From the NCBI RefSeq assembly GCF_900258045.1, contig NZ_OGVD01000003.1:682001-746000 (forward strand): a stretch of DNA of 64,000 bases, given 5' to 3'. The stretch comes from Sphingorhabdus sp. EL138. Its GTDB lineage: Bacteria; Pseudomonadota; Alphaproteobacteria; Sphingomonadales; Sphingomonadaceae. Of this stretch, positions 9,162-18,307 are shown piece by piece. A program made the position numbers and the translations under genes. The stretch's first letter is position 1. Every line of letters starts with the position of its first letter. The notes below the pieces were generated by a model, which searched no databases, was not told the origin of the DNA, and was given only the letters and a program-made list of their open reading frames with translations.

Positions 9162-10418
9162 ATGGATCGCAATTCAGAATCGGTTGTTATCATCGGCGGC
9201 GGCGTGATTGGGATTGCTTGTGCGCATTATCTCAACCAAGCGGGTTATTCCGTCACCGTTCTGGAAAGCGGTAGCCTCGCGGCGGCTTGTTCCTATGGTA
9301 ATTGCGGCTATATCTGCCCCAGCCATGTTCTGCCGCTCGCAACGCCGGATGCGCTTCGCGAGGGCCTGATGTCGCTGTTCGATCCGTCCGCGGCATTCCG
9401 GATTAAGCCGCGCCTTGAGGCGTCCTTCATTCATTGGCTCTGGCAATTCGCAAAGCGCTGCACGAAGCGCCAGATGTTGGAAACCGCCGAGCACCTGAAT
9501 GCCATTTCGGAGTCTTCGGCGGCGGAGTATCGCCGCCTGTTGGCAAATGAGATCATCGGAACTGAATACCGTCAGTCCGGTCTTTTCTATGTCTTCCAAA
9601 CAACCAAAGCTGCTGAGGCGTTCTCTGCGACCGCGCGGACGGCGGCGGCTCAGCTCGGCGTTCAATCGAGTTGGATTGATGGTTCTGACCTCGGGGACTT
9701 CGATAGCACACTCAAACCCGGCATGGCCGGAGGGGTGCTATTCCCTGACGATGCCAGCTTGCGTCCTGACCGGCTGACCGAGCAATGGGTCTCTATGCTT
9801 AAAGGCAGGGCTGTGGCATTTCGTGAAGGCGTACGCTTCTTGGGTGCGAAACGATCAGGGCGGCTGATTACCGCGATTGAAACCTCTGAAGGTCTGATGG
9901 AGGCCGATCACTTTGTCTTGGCTGCGGGCGCTATCAGTGGACGCATGGCCAGCCACTTTGGCGCGGCTTTACCCGTCGAACCGGGCAAGGGTTATTCGAT
10001 TACTTTGGATCGGCCAGCACAGTCGCCGCGTGTTCCCATGCTGTTTCCTGAACATCATGTGGGTATCACGCCATTCGACAGCGGTTTCCGCATTGGGTCG
10101 ATGATGGAGTTCACTGGCTTTGATAGGTCGATTTCACGCCGCCGCCTAGATCAGCTGCGCGCTTCGGCATCACATTATCTAGCTGATGATCTACCCAAAT
10201 CCAACGTAGAGCAATGGTACGGCTGGCGTCCGATGACATGGGACAGCTTGCCCATTATCGGCGCAATGCCGGGTACGGACAATGTCTGCCTCGCCACTGG
10301 GCACAACATGCTGGGTCTGACGCTTGCCCCAGCGACGGGGAAGCTGGTCGCTGAGTGTATCCAAGGCCAAACGCCACATATCGACCCCAGTCCATATTCC
10401 GCCGCACGTTTCGGTTGA
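9162..10418 (+). CDS. FAD-dependent D-amino-acid oxidoreductase (D-hydroxyproline dehydrogenase)
   Basis: A 418-residue DadA/DAO-family flavoprotein. The dinucleotide-binding motif IIGGGVIGIACAHYL is at residues 10-24, followed by LESGSLAAACSYGNCG and, near the C terminus, YGWRPMTWDSLPIIG and ATGHNMLGLTLAPATG, which close the FAD site. Next to a hydroxyproline epimerase the expected substrate is cis-4-hydroxy-D-proline, oxidised to 1-pyrroline-4-hydroxy-2-carboxylate with electrons passed to the respiratory chain or to oxygen. It is the single-subunit type; no LhpE/F-like partner subunits are seen. It starts 2 bp after the lhpA stop. Confidence 0.88.
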   Translation: MDRNSESVVIIGGGVIGIACAHYLNQAGYSVTVLESGSLAAACSYGNCGYICPSHVLPLATPDALREGLMSLFDPSAAFRIKPRLEASFIHWLWQFAKRCTKRQMLETAEHLNAISESSAAEYRRLLANEIIGTEYRQSGLFYVFQTTKAAEAFSATARTAAAQLGVQSSWIDGSDLGDFDSTLKPGMAGGVLFPDDASLRPDRLTEQWVSMLKGRAVAFREGVRFLGAKRSGRLITAIETSEGLMEADHFVLAAGAISGRMASHFGAALPVEPGKGYSITLDRPAQSPRVPMLFPEHHVGITPFDSGFRIGSMMEFTGFDRSISRRRLDQLRASASHYLADDLPKSNVEQWYGWRPMTWDSLPIIGAMPGTDNVCLATGHNMLGLTLAPATGKLVAECIQGQTPHIDPSPYSAARFG

Positions 10419-10456
10419 AGCGATCAACTAAAGTCAATCAAGAGAAGAGAGTTCAC

Positions 10457-11893
10457 ATGTCAGTTCACAAGAATTTCATTGCCGGTGAGTGGATCGGTTC
10501 CAGCTACCAAGTTGCCAATATTAATCCATCAGATACGAACGACATTGTCGGAGAATATGCCCAGGCAAGCCGCGGTCAGGTAAATCAAGCTGTCGACGCT
10601 GCCTATACCGCTTCCGCCGGTTGGGCGCGGAGCGGAATCCAGCAGCGCTGCGAGTGTCTCGACGCTATTGGCACCGAGATCCTCGCCCGCAAGCAGGAAT
10701 TGGGTACCTTGCTGTCGCGTGAAGAAGGCAAGACATTGGTTGAGGGGATAGGAGAGGCCACGCGTGCAGGACAGATATTCAAATTTTTCGCCGGTGAAGC
10801 GCTAAGGAATGTAGGTGAACTGCTCCCATCGGTGCGGCCGGGTCTGGGTGTGGAAATCTCCCGCGAGGCTGTTGGCCCGATAGCGATCATCACGCCGTGG
10901 AATTTTCCGATTGCCATTCCCGCATGGAAAATCGCGCCAGCACTGGCTTTTGGTAACACAGTGGTTTTCAAACCTGCAGAACTCACCCCAGGTAGCGCGT
11001 GGGCCTTGACCGACATAATTGCCCGTTCCGGTATACCAGAAGGCGTATTCAATTTGGTGATGGGCCCCGGTGCCGAAATCGGCGCGCCAATGCTCAACGA
11101 CCGCCGCATCCGCGCCGTCAGCTTCACCGGATCGACCAGGACTGGACGTATTGTGGCCGGAGCCTGTAGCGCACGCAATGCGCGCTATCAGCTTGAGATG
11201 GGCGGTAAGAACCCTCTCGTTGTTCTAAACGACTGCGGTCTCGACAATGCGGTCAATTGCGCGGTGAACGGGGCCTTCTTTTCAACCGGTCAGCGCTGCA
11301 CCGCGTCTTCAAGGCTGATTGTTGAGGAATCGATCCATGACGCATTCGTTGCGGCGCTCGTCCAGAAAATGGAAGGCTTGGTGATTGGCGACGCTTTGGC
11401 TGAAGGGACAGATATCGGCCCGGTCGCGGATCAAACTCAGTTGAACAAGAATCTCAAGTATGTACAGATTGGCAAGGAAGAAGGCGCAGAGCTACTGACC
11501 GGCGGCGAAGTGGTAGAGCGGGAGAAGCCTGGTTTCTATCAGAAGCCTGCGCTGTTCATCGATACAGACAATTCCATGCGTATCAATAAGGAAGAGATTT
11601 TTGGGCCGGTCGCCTCGGTGATCAAGGTCTCGGACCTTGATGAGGCGATGCATAACGCTAATGATACCCAGTTCGGACTGTCGGCCGGCATTTGCACATC
11701 GTCATTGCGCTCGGCCGCGCGTTTCAAACAAGAAAGCCAGGCGGGCATGGTCATGGTCAATGCGCCGACGGCCGGTGTTGATTACCACGTACCGTTCGGC
11801 GGAACAAAAGGGTCCAGCTTCGGGCCGCGCGAGCAAGGCGGTTACGCACGCGATTTCTACACGACCGTAAAAACAGCATACACCCAAACATGA
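10457..11893 (+). CDS. lhpG: 2,5-dioxopentanoate (2-oxoglutarate semialdehyde) dehydrogenase
   Basis: A 478-residue aldehyde dehydrogenase starting MSVHKNFIAGEWIGSS; a longer in-frame reading would overlap the upstream gene. ITPWNFPIAIPAWK carries Asn149, LEMGGKNPL carries the general-base Glu247, and FSTGQRCTASSR carries the nucleophile Cys281. By position as fourth gene of the hydroxyproline operon it should oxidise 2-oxoglutarate semialdehyde to 2-oxoglutarate with NAD(P), feeding the TCA cycle. A GAAGAGAG purine run lies before the ATG. A strong hairpin follows about 85 bp downstream. Confidence 0.88.
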   Translation: MSVHKNFIAGEWIGSSYQVANINPSDTNDIVGEYAQASRGQVNQAVDAAYTASAGWARSGIQQRCECLDAIGTEILARKQELGTLLSREEGKTLVEGIGEATRAGQIFKFFAGEALRNVGELLPSVRPGLGVEISREAVGPIAIITPWNFPIAIPAWKIAPALAFGNTVVFKPAELTPGSAWALTDIIARSGIPEGVFNLVMGPGAEIGAPMLNDRRIRAVSFTGSTRTGRIVAGACSARNARYQLEMGGKNPLVVLNDCGLDNAVNCAVNGAFFSTGQRCTASSRLIVEESIHDAFVAALVQKMEGLVIGDALAEGTDIGPVADQTQLNKNLKYVQIGKEEGAELLTGGEVVEREKPGFYQKPALFIDTDNSMRINKEEIFGPVASVIKVSDLDEAMHNANDTQFGLSAGICTSSLRSAARFKQESQAGMVMVNAPTAGVDYHVPFGGTKGSSFGPREQGGYARDFYTTVKTAYTQT

Positions 11894-11976
11894 AAATTGC
11901 TTTCAACGAGATGTGAGACGGTTTGCGATCGAAAATTGTAAGCTTGGGTAAGAGGTCTGTTTCCCATCCCAATAGC

Positions 11977-12005
11977 GGATGCCAGCCGAAAACGGGCCGG
12001 CATCC
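11977..12005. terminator. Hairpin downstream of the hydroxyproline operon
   Basis: GGATGCCAGCC (11977-11987) pairs with GGCCGGCATCC (11995-12005) around a 7-base loop, with one mismatch. It sits between the end of lhpG and the convergent integrase remnant. No U-tract follows on either strand, so factor-independent termination is not assured. Confidence 0.4.
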
Positions 12006-12013
12006 AGCATCGG

Positions 12014-12379
12014 TCAAATCTCGGTCTTCTCAGCTAGGGTAAGCGCGTCCTCCATATCGAGGCCCAGGTAGCGAACAGCATTCTCTAGTTTGGAGTGGCA
12101 AAGCAGGGCCCGAATCGCTCCAAGGTTTCCTGTAGCCTCGTAGATGATCAAGGCTTTCGTCTGACAAAGCGAATGCGCCCCGTATTCCTCAACCCACTGA
12201 TCAACGAGCCTCGCATATTGGCGTGTGCTTAAATGTCATGAGTGATGGGCACGGCTTGGAAAAACATAGTCTTCTAATGACCTGCCTTCGCGTTCCAACC
12301 AAGCGAACAGGCTACTACGTGCAGCCGATGCAACGAATTGAACGGGCCGCGCTGTCTTGCGCTGCATGATCGTGCTGGG
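12014..12379 (-). pseudogene. Tyrosine recombinase (phage-type integrase) remnant
   Basis: Reading the reverse strand in one frame from about 12379 to a stop at 12014 gives about 122 codons that match the C-terminal half of short sphingomonad-type integrases: MQRKTARPVQF, DYVFPSR, HLSTRQYARLVDQW, KALIIYEATGNLGAI, LENAVRYLGLDMEDAL, ending AEKTEI. It is dead on three counts. An in-frame TGA sits at 12236-12238; the second catalytic arginine of the HSLR box is Cys (HSLCQTK); and the N-terminal half with the first catalytic arginine is missing. A few residues expected between DQWV and EYGAHS also seem absent. The catalytic Tyr (AVRYLG) and the His of LLCHSK remain. It begins where the RND outer-membrane gene ends. 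Confidence 0.8.
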
Positions 12380-12386
12380 TCGCTTC

Positions 12387-13799
12387 TCATTCTGATTCCT
12401 GCACGTCAGTATCTGCAATTTTCCAGCCCCCGCCCAAGGCGAGATTGAGAGCGACCCATTGTTCAACACGCGCGCGTCTGATGGTGACCAGGCCGCGTTC
12501 GGCGTTGAACAGACGTTGCTGGATATTCAGTACATCGATCAGGTCTGTTTCGCCTTCCTTATACTGCAACTGAGACAACCGATAGGCTCGTGCCGAGGCC
12601 CTGGCCGCATTGTCCAGCGCTTTTTCGCGCCTTTTCAGAACAATTGCCTGATCGAGATTCGTTTCCGCTTCGTTGAGTGCGCTGAGCGCAGTATCCGCAT
12701 AGGCCGCTATAGCAGCGCGCTGATCCGCATCGGCCTGATCAACCTGAGCTCCCCGCAAACCGCCATCGAAAATGGGTTGCAGGACTCCTCCGATGATCGA
12801 CCAGATGAGATTGGGGCCGTCGAGAATATCTCCAAGGTCAGAGGAAGAGCCGCCAATACTGCCCGTCAGTGAAACCAGCGGCAGTCGCGCTGCCTTTGCC
12901 TGATCAAGATTTGCAAAAGCTGCTGCTACCCGCCGTTCCGCTGCGACAACATCCGGACGGCGCTCAAGCAGTCCGGACGGAATTCCTGCCGGAGGGCTCG
13001 CAGGCGTCACTGGCAAGTCGTTGGCATGTGTGAGCTGATCCGCCGGATAGCGGCCCAGAAGCAGTTCCAGCGCCCGATTGGTACTCCGTGCCGCGCCGCG
13101 GGCATTTTCCAGACTGTCAATCGCGGTCGCGAGATCCGATGCCGTGATCGCCGTGTCCTGTGCGGACGCAAATCCCTCGCGATAGCGGACCTGAACGATA
13201 CGATCTATTTCCGCCAGCGCGGTTACCGTCCGTTCTGCAACACCTATCTGCAATTGTGCTTCAATGGCGGTGAAATAGGCGCTGGCAACTGCGCTGGCCA
13301 AGGAATATTGAGCGAAGCGAAAATCCGCTTCCACGGCCTGCGCACTTGCATAAGCTGCATTCCGCCCCGCTCTCACACGCCCCCAAATATCAACTTCCCA
13401 TTGCGCCTGTGCATTCAGATCAAACTGGCTGACATCGGGAACGGGACCTTCAAACCGTCCGGTTCGGGTTGCATTGAAATTCCCGTTTATGGCTGGAAAC
13501 AAAGCCGCGCGCGCTTGCCTGACCAATGCCCAGGATGATTCAACATTGGCCGCCGCTGCCTGAATATTGCGGTTGTTGAGTTGCGCCTCCCGAACCAGAT
13601 CGGAAAGCACCGGATCACCAATCCGGTCAATCCAGCCGATCTGAACCTCTCCCGGTTCCGCGCCGTCAACCTGCCACTGATCCGGAAGCTCGGGAAGGCT
13701 TTGCTCCGTTGCTTGGCGCACATCCGTATCCGTGCTCAGCGACACACAGGCTGCGAGCAACGGAACAAGCGATAGCGGAATGACCAGATGCCAGTTCAT
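12387..13799 (-). CDS. RND efflux outer-membrane lipoprotein (NodT/OprM type)
   Basis: A 470-residue TolC-like channel. The N terminus is a lipoprotein signal with the lipobox near VPLLAACVS. Two OEP repeats follow, each with the long alpha-helical parts typical of the periplasmic tunnel (for example ALVRQARAALFPAINGN and LSQLQYKEGETDLIDVL). It should be acylated, inserted in the outer membrane and dock on the RND pump encoded directly upstream; its ATG overlaps the pump's TGA by 4 bp. It is the last gene of a three-gene adaptor-pump-channel operon. The integrase remnant starts immediately after it. Confidence 0.92.
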   Translation of the reverse strand: MNWHLVIPLSLVPLLAACVSLSTDTDVRQATEQSLPELPDQWQVDGAEPGEVQIGWIDRIGDPVLSDLVREAQLNNRNIQAAAANVESSWALVRQARAALFPAINGNFNATRTGRFEGPVPDVSQFDLNAQAQWEVDIWGRVRAGRNAAYASAQAVEADFRFAQYSLASAVASAYFTAIEAQLQIGVAERTVTALAEIDRIVQVRYREGFASAQDTAITASDLATAIDSLENARGAARSTNRALELLLGRYPADQLTHANDLPVTPASPPAGIPSGLLERRPDVVAAERRVAAAFANLDQAKAARLPLVSLTGSIGGSSSDLGDILDGPNLIWSIIGGVLQPIFDGGLRGAQVDQADADQRAAIAAYADTALSALNEAETNLDQAIVLKRREKALDNAARASARAYRLSQLQYKEGETDLIDVLNIQQRLFNAERGLVTIRRARVEQWVALNLALGGGWKIADTDVQESE

Positions 13800-16700
13800 G
13801 CCGTGACTCCTTCTGACGAGGGATCCGGATTTTCAGACTTCACGAACCCAGCCGATTCATCCTCGGTAACCTTGAACAAGGTTGCATATATAACGGGTAC
13901 CAAGATCAGGGTCAGCACAGTCGCAAAACTCAGGCCGAAAACAAGCACCACCGCCATCGACTGGAAAAACGCATCAAAAAACAGCGGGATTACGCCCAGC
14001 ACGGTGGTTCCCGATCCCAAGAGGACTGGCCGGACGCGGCTGGCCGCGCTGTCGATAATCGCATCAAAGCGCGGTTTGTTTTCAGCTATCTCCAGATCGA
14101 TCTGGTCCACAAGGACGATTGCGTTCTTGATGAGCAGACCAGCGAGCGAAAGGACGCCCAGTATTGCCATAAACTCAAAGGGAACGCCCATGACGATCAG
14201 TCCGAACACTACTCCTACTAGCGCCAGCGGTACCACCGACCATATCACCAGCGGCTGGCGCAAAGCATTGAACAGGATAATGACGACCAATATCATTGCG
14301 CCAAAGCCGAACGGTATGGCCCCCATCAACTGACTGTTGGCTTCCGCGCTATTCCCCGATTCCCCATCCCATTTCAGTGTATAGCCGGGCGGCAATTCGA
14401 TATCCTCCACTTGCGGCTGCACGCGTGCCTGGAGTTCACCGGCCAGAAGTCCTGGGACGGGGTCGGCCTGTGCCTTGATACTCCAGACCTTGTCCGTCCG
14501 GCGCAGGCGGCCATCCCGCCATACGGTGCGGACCCCGTCTGTCACCTGTTCGAGAGGCACGGAACGACCCGACGCTCCTACGAGTTGAATCCCTCCGATA
14601 CCCGAAACGTCAGCCCGCTCGTTTTCAGGGGCTCGCGACAATATCGGAATCAGGTCATCATTTTCCCGGTACACGCCGACCCGCTGCCCAGAATAGTTTC
14701 GGGCCAGTGCATTGCCAAGATCGGTCCTGCTGACGCCGGCCCGGCGCCCCTTCACTTCGGAGTAGACGGCATCCACCGCCGCGACCTGTTGCCGCCAGTT
14801 ATCCTTGATCGACAGGGCTCCGCCATCTTCTGCAAAAATCGTTTTGGCTTCCTCGGCAAGTTCCCGCAACCTTTCGGGTTCGGGACCCGAGAAGGTTGCC
14901 TCGATTTTTGAACCGCCTCCGGGACCAAGAACAAAGCGCCATACCTTGCCTTGCGCCTGCGTGAAGTTTGCATCGATATGGTTCTGAACCTTGGGGATCA
15001 GTTGGTCGAGCCGCTCATAGTCGTCCAGTTTCACCAGTATCTGGCCATAAGCACTGTTCTGCGATTCAAACTGGTAAACCAACATGTATCGCAGCGTTCC
15101 GCCCCCTACCAGTGTATGTACATCTTCGACACCTTCCTGCTTCGCGATAAACTTCTCTAGCTCGCGCATGTCAGCATCGGTCTTTGATATATCAGTGCCT
15201 TCCGGCAGCCAGTAATCGACAACCATTTGGGGTGTGGTCGATGCCGGAAAGAATCCGGGCGTAACAAAATTGAACCCGACGACGGAAATCAGAAACAGTC
15301 CCACGGCTCCCGCGATCGTTAGTGCCCTGAACCTGATCAGTCGGGCGATCAGTTCCTTGAACATCTGCATGTATCGGCTATCTGTCTGCTCTTCGGGCGG
15401 GTCTTCGGTAGTGCCTGCTTCCGTGAACAGCAAGCTGCAGAAAAATGGCGTCAGCGTGATCGCAAAGACCCAGCTGTAAAGCAGGGATATCAGGATAACC
15501 CAGAACAAGTCGCCGGTGAACTCGGCCGTATCCCCGGGAGCCAGACCAATTGGCGCAAAAGCAAGGATGCCGACAAGGGTTCCGCCTAATAAGGGCCATA
15601 TCGACTTGCGTACCGTCTCACCCGCAATTTCAATAATCTTGCGGCCTTTCTGTGTGCCAACCAATATGCCGTCAGTAACCACAATGGCATTGTCCACCAA
15701 CATACCCAGCGCTATGATCAGGGCGCCCAGGGAAATGCGGTGCATGGGGACGTTGATCATGTACATGGTACCCAGCGTCGCCGCGATGGTGAGCAAAAGC
15801 CCCAAGCCAATGACAAGACCTGAACGCGGCCCCATGAAGATGAACAGGGTACCGATCACGATCACCAGGGCAATGATCACATTGATCACAAAGTCCACGA
15901 CGGATCTTTCGACCACTTCGCCCTGATGATAAAATTTGTGTAGTTCCATGCCTAGCGGACGCTGGCCTTCTACTTCTGTCAATTTGGCCGATATATCTTC
16001 GCCAATGGCGACCACATTGGAACCTGACACCGCAGCCACGCCAAGTGCGAGTGCAGGCTTGCCATTATAATACATCTGAAACGATGCGGGATCCTTATAG
16101 CCGCGGGTTACCCGGGCAATATCTCCCAATTGTGTGATCCGGCCCTCTGACGACGACACCAGTAGGTTCTTGATTGCATCCACCGAGTCAATATCACCTG
16201 TTGGCGTGATGATCAGGCGTTGGTCATCTATTTTCACCGACCCACCGGAAACAACGGCATTCTGTGTCGAGAGCTGATCAAAGATCGTATTGACCGTGGC
16301 ACCCAGGGCCGCGGCATTTTGCCGTGCTATCTCGACATAGATAACTTCCTCTTGTTCCCCGCTTATATTGACCTTGCCGACACCTTTTACAGAAAGCAGG
16401 TCCTGTTGCAGTACTTTCGCATATTCGCGCAGTTCGGCCATTTCGAAGCCGTCACCGGTCAGAATATAGTAGATCCCGAATACATCACCAAATTCATCAA
16501 AAACGGTCGATGGTCCTGCGCCGGGCGGCAAATCACCGGCCGCATCCGCCACCTTGTTACGGAGCTTTGTCCAGATGATCTGCAAATCACCCTTTGTGGG
16601 CGAAGCCTCAAATTTCATTTCGACCGAGATTTCGGAAAAGCCGTCCGAAGACACCGAATTAATCTCTTTGACTTCCGCCATGTCCTGCAGCGCCGTTTCC

Positions 16701-16900
16701 AGCGGCGCGGTTACCTCTCTCGCCACTTCCTCGGGGCTGCCGCCGGGATAAGGTGTCAAAACCTGCGCCGTGCGGATCGTGAACTCCGGGTCTTCGAAGC
16801 GCGGCATGTTCTGATAGGCGTACCATCCGGTAAATAGTGACAACAGGATTACGATTCCCATCATCAACCGGTTCCTGATGCTATATTCGGCGATCTGCAT
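13796..16900 (-). CDS. RND multidrug efflux pump, inner-membrane subunit (HAE-1 family)
   Basis: A 1034-residue AcrB-fold transporter with 12 expected membrane segments and two large periplasmic loops. It starts MQIAEYSIRNRLMMGI. The PRFEDPEFTIRTAQVLTPYPGG opening is typical of the TriC-like branch. The transmembrane proton-relay region reads GMLVDNAIVV, with one Asp where AcrB has an Asp pair, while the lysine of LLIKNAIVLVDQ is kept. It should export hydrophobic compounds using the proton gradient, together with the adaptor encoded 11 bp upstream and the channel that overlaps its stop. No regulator gene is attached. Confidence 0.93.
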   Translation of the reverse strand: MQIAEYSIRNRLMMGIVILLSLFTGWYAYQNMPRFEDPEFTIRTAQVLTPYPGGSPEEVAREVTAPLETALQDMAEVKEINSVSSDGFSEISVEMKFEASPTKGDLQIIWTKLRNKVADAAGDLPPGAGPSTVFDEFGDVFGIYYILTGDGFEMAELREYAKVLQQDLLSVKGVGKVNISGEQEEVIYVEIARQNAAALGATVNTIFDQLSTQNAVVSGGSVKIDDQRLIITPTGDIDSVDAIKNLLVSSSEGRITQLGDIARVTRGYKDPASFQMYYNGKPALALGVAAVSGSNVVAIGEDISAKLTEVEGQRPLGMELHKFYHQGEVVERSVVDFVINVIIALVIVIGTLFIFMGPRSGLVIGLGLLLTIAATLGTMYMINVPMHRISLGALIIALGMLVDNAIVVTDGILVGTQKGRKIIEIAGETVRKSIWPLLGGTLVGILAFAPIGLAPGDTAEFTGDLFWVILISLLYSWVFAITLTPFFCSLLFTEAGTTEDPPEEQTDSRYMQMFKELIARLIRFRALTIAGAVGLFLISVVGFNFVTPGFFPASTTPQMVVDYWLPEGTDISKTDADMRELEKFIAKQEGVEDVHTLVGGGTLRYMLVYQFESQNSAYGQILVKLDDYERLDQLIPKVQNHIDANFTQAQGKVWRFVLGPGGGSKIEATFSGPEPERLRELAEEAKTIFAEDGGALSIKDNWRQQVAAVDAVYSEVKGRRAGVSRTDLGNALARNYSGQRVGVYRENDDLIPILSRAPENERADVSGIGGIQLVGASGRSVPLEQVTDGVRTVWRDGRLRRTDKVWSIKAQADPVPGLLAGELQARVQPQVEDIELPPGYTLKWDGESGNSAEANSQLMGAIPFGFGAMILVVIILFNALRQPLVIWSVVPLALVGVVFGLIVMGVPFEFMAILGVLSLAGLLIKNAIVLVDQIDLEIAENKPRFDAIIDSAASRVRPVLLGSGTTVLGVIPLFFDAFFQSMAVVLVFGLSFATVLTLILVPVIYATLFKVTEDESAGFVKSENPDPSSEGVTA

Positions 16901-16911
16901 ATTCCGTGGGC

Positions 16912-17976
16912 CTATCGCTTCCAGGGGCGAACACGGTCACCCTTTCGCAGATAAGCGCCGCCCGATGCGACAATCGTTTCCCCAACCTTCAATCCCTTGG
17001 TTGCAATGACATTCTGCCCAACCTGATCAGCAAGCTGAACTTCTCGCCGTGCGACTGATCGTTCCACCGGCTTCACCACCCAGACATATTTTTTGCTGCC
17101 TTCGGTCACAACAGACGCCAGCGGAATGGATATCCCCGCAATGCCATCGGCGCCTCGTCCATCTAGATCATAATCGAAAGATAATGTGGCAGTCATGCCG
17201 GTCAGCACAACCAGATCCGCAGGCGGCTGAAAAGAAAAGCGCCCTTCAAAAGTCTGTGTGGATTGATCCGCCTGGCCGGTCGCCTCTCTGAAAACGGCCG
17301 GGAAGCGACGTCCAGGTGCAGCGTCCAGCTCAACGAAGGTATTGTAATAGTTGATCTTGTTGGAATTGAGCACGAAACTGCCGGGAACGTTCACGATCGC
17401 TTCCACCGCACTGCTCTGCATCGTTACCACCGGAGCCTGTGGCTGAACGTTCTGGAACTGTTCGACATAGGTTTTGCCAATAAATCCGGAAAATGGTGCC
17501 CGCAGAACGGTATCGGCCAGACTTTTCCGTGCATCATCCAGCGTCGCCTGTGCCACCTGTCGCTGCGCCAGTCTGCTTTCGACCACACTTTGCGATATGG
17601 CGTCTTCCTTGATCAGTCGCAGTGCGCGCTGATATTCACTGTCTGCGTTGCGGTACTGAGCCTCAGCCTGTGTGACGGCATTACGAAAACTGCGGGGGTC
17701 GAGTCCGGCGATGACGGAGCCTTTTCGATAGAATTCCCCCCCCAATGCCTTCCAGGTGGTAATCTCACCACCAACCTGAAATGCCAGATCTGTGGATCGC
17801 ACTGACCGGATCACTGCCGGGAAGCTGTTGCTGGCCTGCTTTGACTCTTCATTCAACTTCAGCAGTTTGGCGGGGCGCGGTTCAGCAACCGTGTCTGTTT
17901 GTGCCGGTACATCACAAGCTTGCAGCAAAAAGGTGAAGCCGAGAACAAACCCGGCGGGCCACGAGAATCGTTTCAC
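16912..17976 (-). CDS. RND efflux periplasmic adaptor (membrane fusion lipoprotein)
   Basis: A 354-residue HlyD/AcrA-family adaptor. The GTG start at 17976 is backed by a strong GGAAGGAG. The signal peptide ends in a lipobox (TFLLQACDVP), so the protein is probably lipid-anchored. The lipoyl-like half-motifs (IAGLDPRSFRNAV and VLRAPFSGFIGKTYVEQ) flank a helical hairpin at about residues 95-150; beta-barrel and membrane-proximal domains follow. It links the pump and outer-membrane channel encoded downstream and is the first gene of that operon. Confidence 0.92.
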   Translation of the reverse strand: MKRFSWPAGFVLGFTFLLQACDVPAQTDTVAEPRPAKLLKLNEESKQASNSFPAVIRSVRSTDLAFQVGGEITTWKALGGEFYRKGSVIAGLDPRSFRNAVTQAEAQYRNADSEYQRALRLIKEDAISQSVVESRLAQRQVAQATLDDARKSLADTVLRAPFSGFIGKTYVEQFQNVQPQAPVVTMQSSAVEAIVNVPGSFVLNSNKINYYNTFVELDAAPGRRFPAVFREATGQADQSTQTFEGRFSFQPPADLVVLTGMTATLSFDYDLDGRGADGIAGISIPLASVVTEGSKKYVWVVKPVERSVARREVQLADQVGQNVIATKGLKVGETIVASGGAYLRKGDRVRPWKR

Positions 17977-18307
17977 ACGAGAACTCCTTCCAAAATCTCG
18001 ATGTTGCAGACGAGGCGGGGAAGGCAGATGCTAGTGCGCTCGAAAGCTCTCGACAACAGGTTTCTTCTATCCACGTTTAGATTTACTGAATTATCCGCTT
18101 TCGGGATAGAGCTGACACTCACAAATCGGGGTGAGATCAATTTTAAATGCCCAACTTTCAGTGTCATCGCCAGGTCATCGATGGTTACAACTATTGCATT
18201 ACGTTTACCGCGTTTCTTGAAATCTGATATTTTGTACCGATTTCCCAGCACGTGTCTGAAGCGGGTCTCGAAACAGATACTCGAAATTGCCAACCTGTCC
18301 CCGGTTC
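17977..18307. other. Intergenic region upstream of the first RND operon
   Basis: 331 bp between the phosphatase gene's stop and the adaptor start. A 106-codon open frame exists on the minus strand, but it has no recognisable motif or ribosome binding site and is not called. The region must hold the promoter of the minus-strand efflux operon. I see no clear operator. Confidence 0.5.

Noticed and set aside
10355-10456. N-terminal extension of the 2-oxoglutarate semialdehyde dehydrogenase
   Set aside because: It overlaps the end of the upstream oxidoreductase gene by more than 60 bp and lacks family similarity; the ATG at 10457 gives the normal N terminus.
17973-18293. 106-codon open frame on the minus strand upstream of the first RND operon
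   Set aside because: It has no ribosome binding site, no recognisable domain and low-complexity codon use; the adaptor gene's own strong GGAAGGAG lies at its 3' end, so the stretch is more likely a promoter region.
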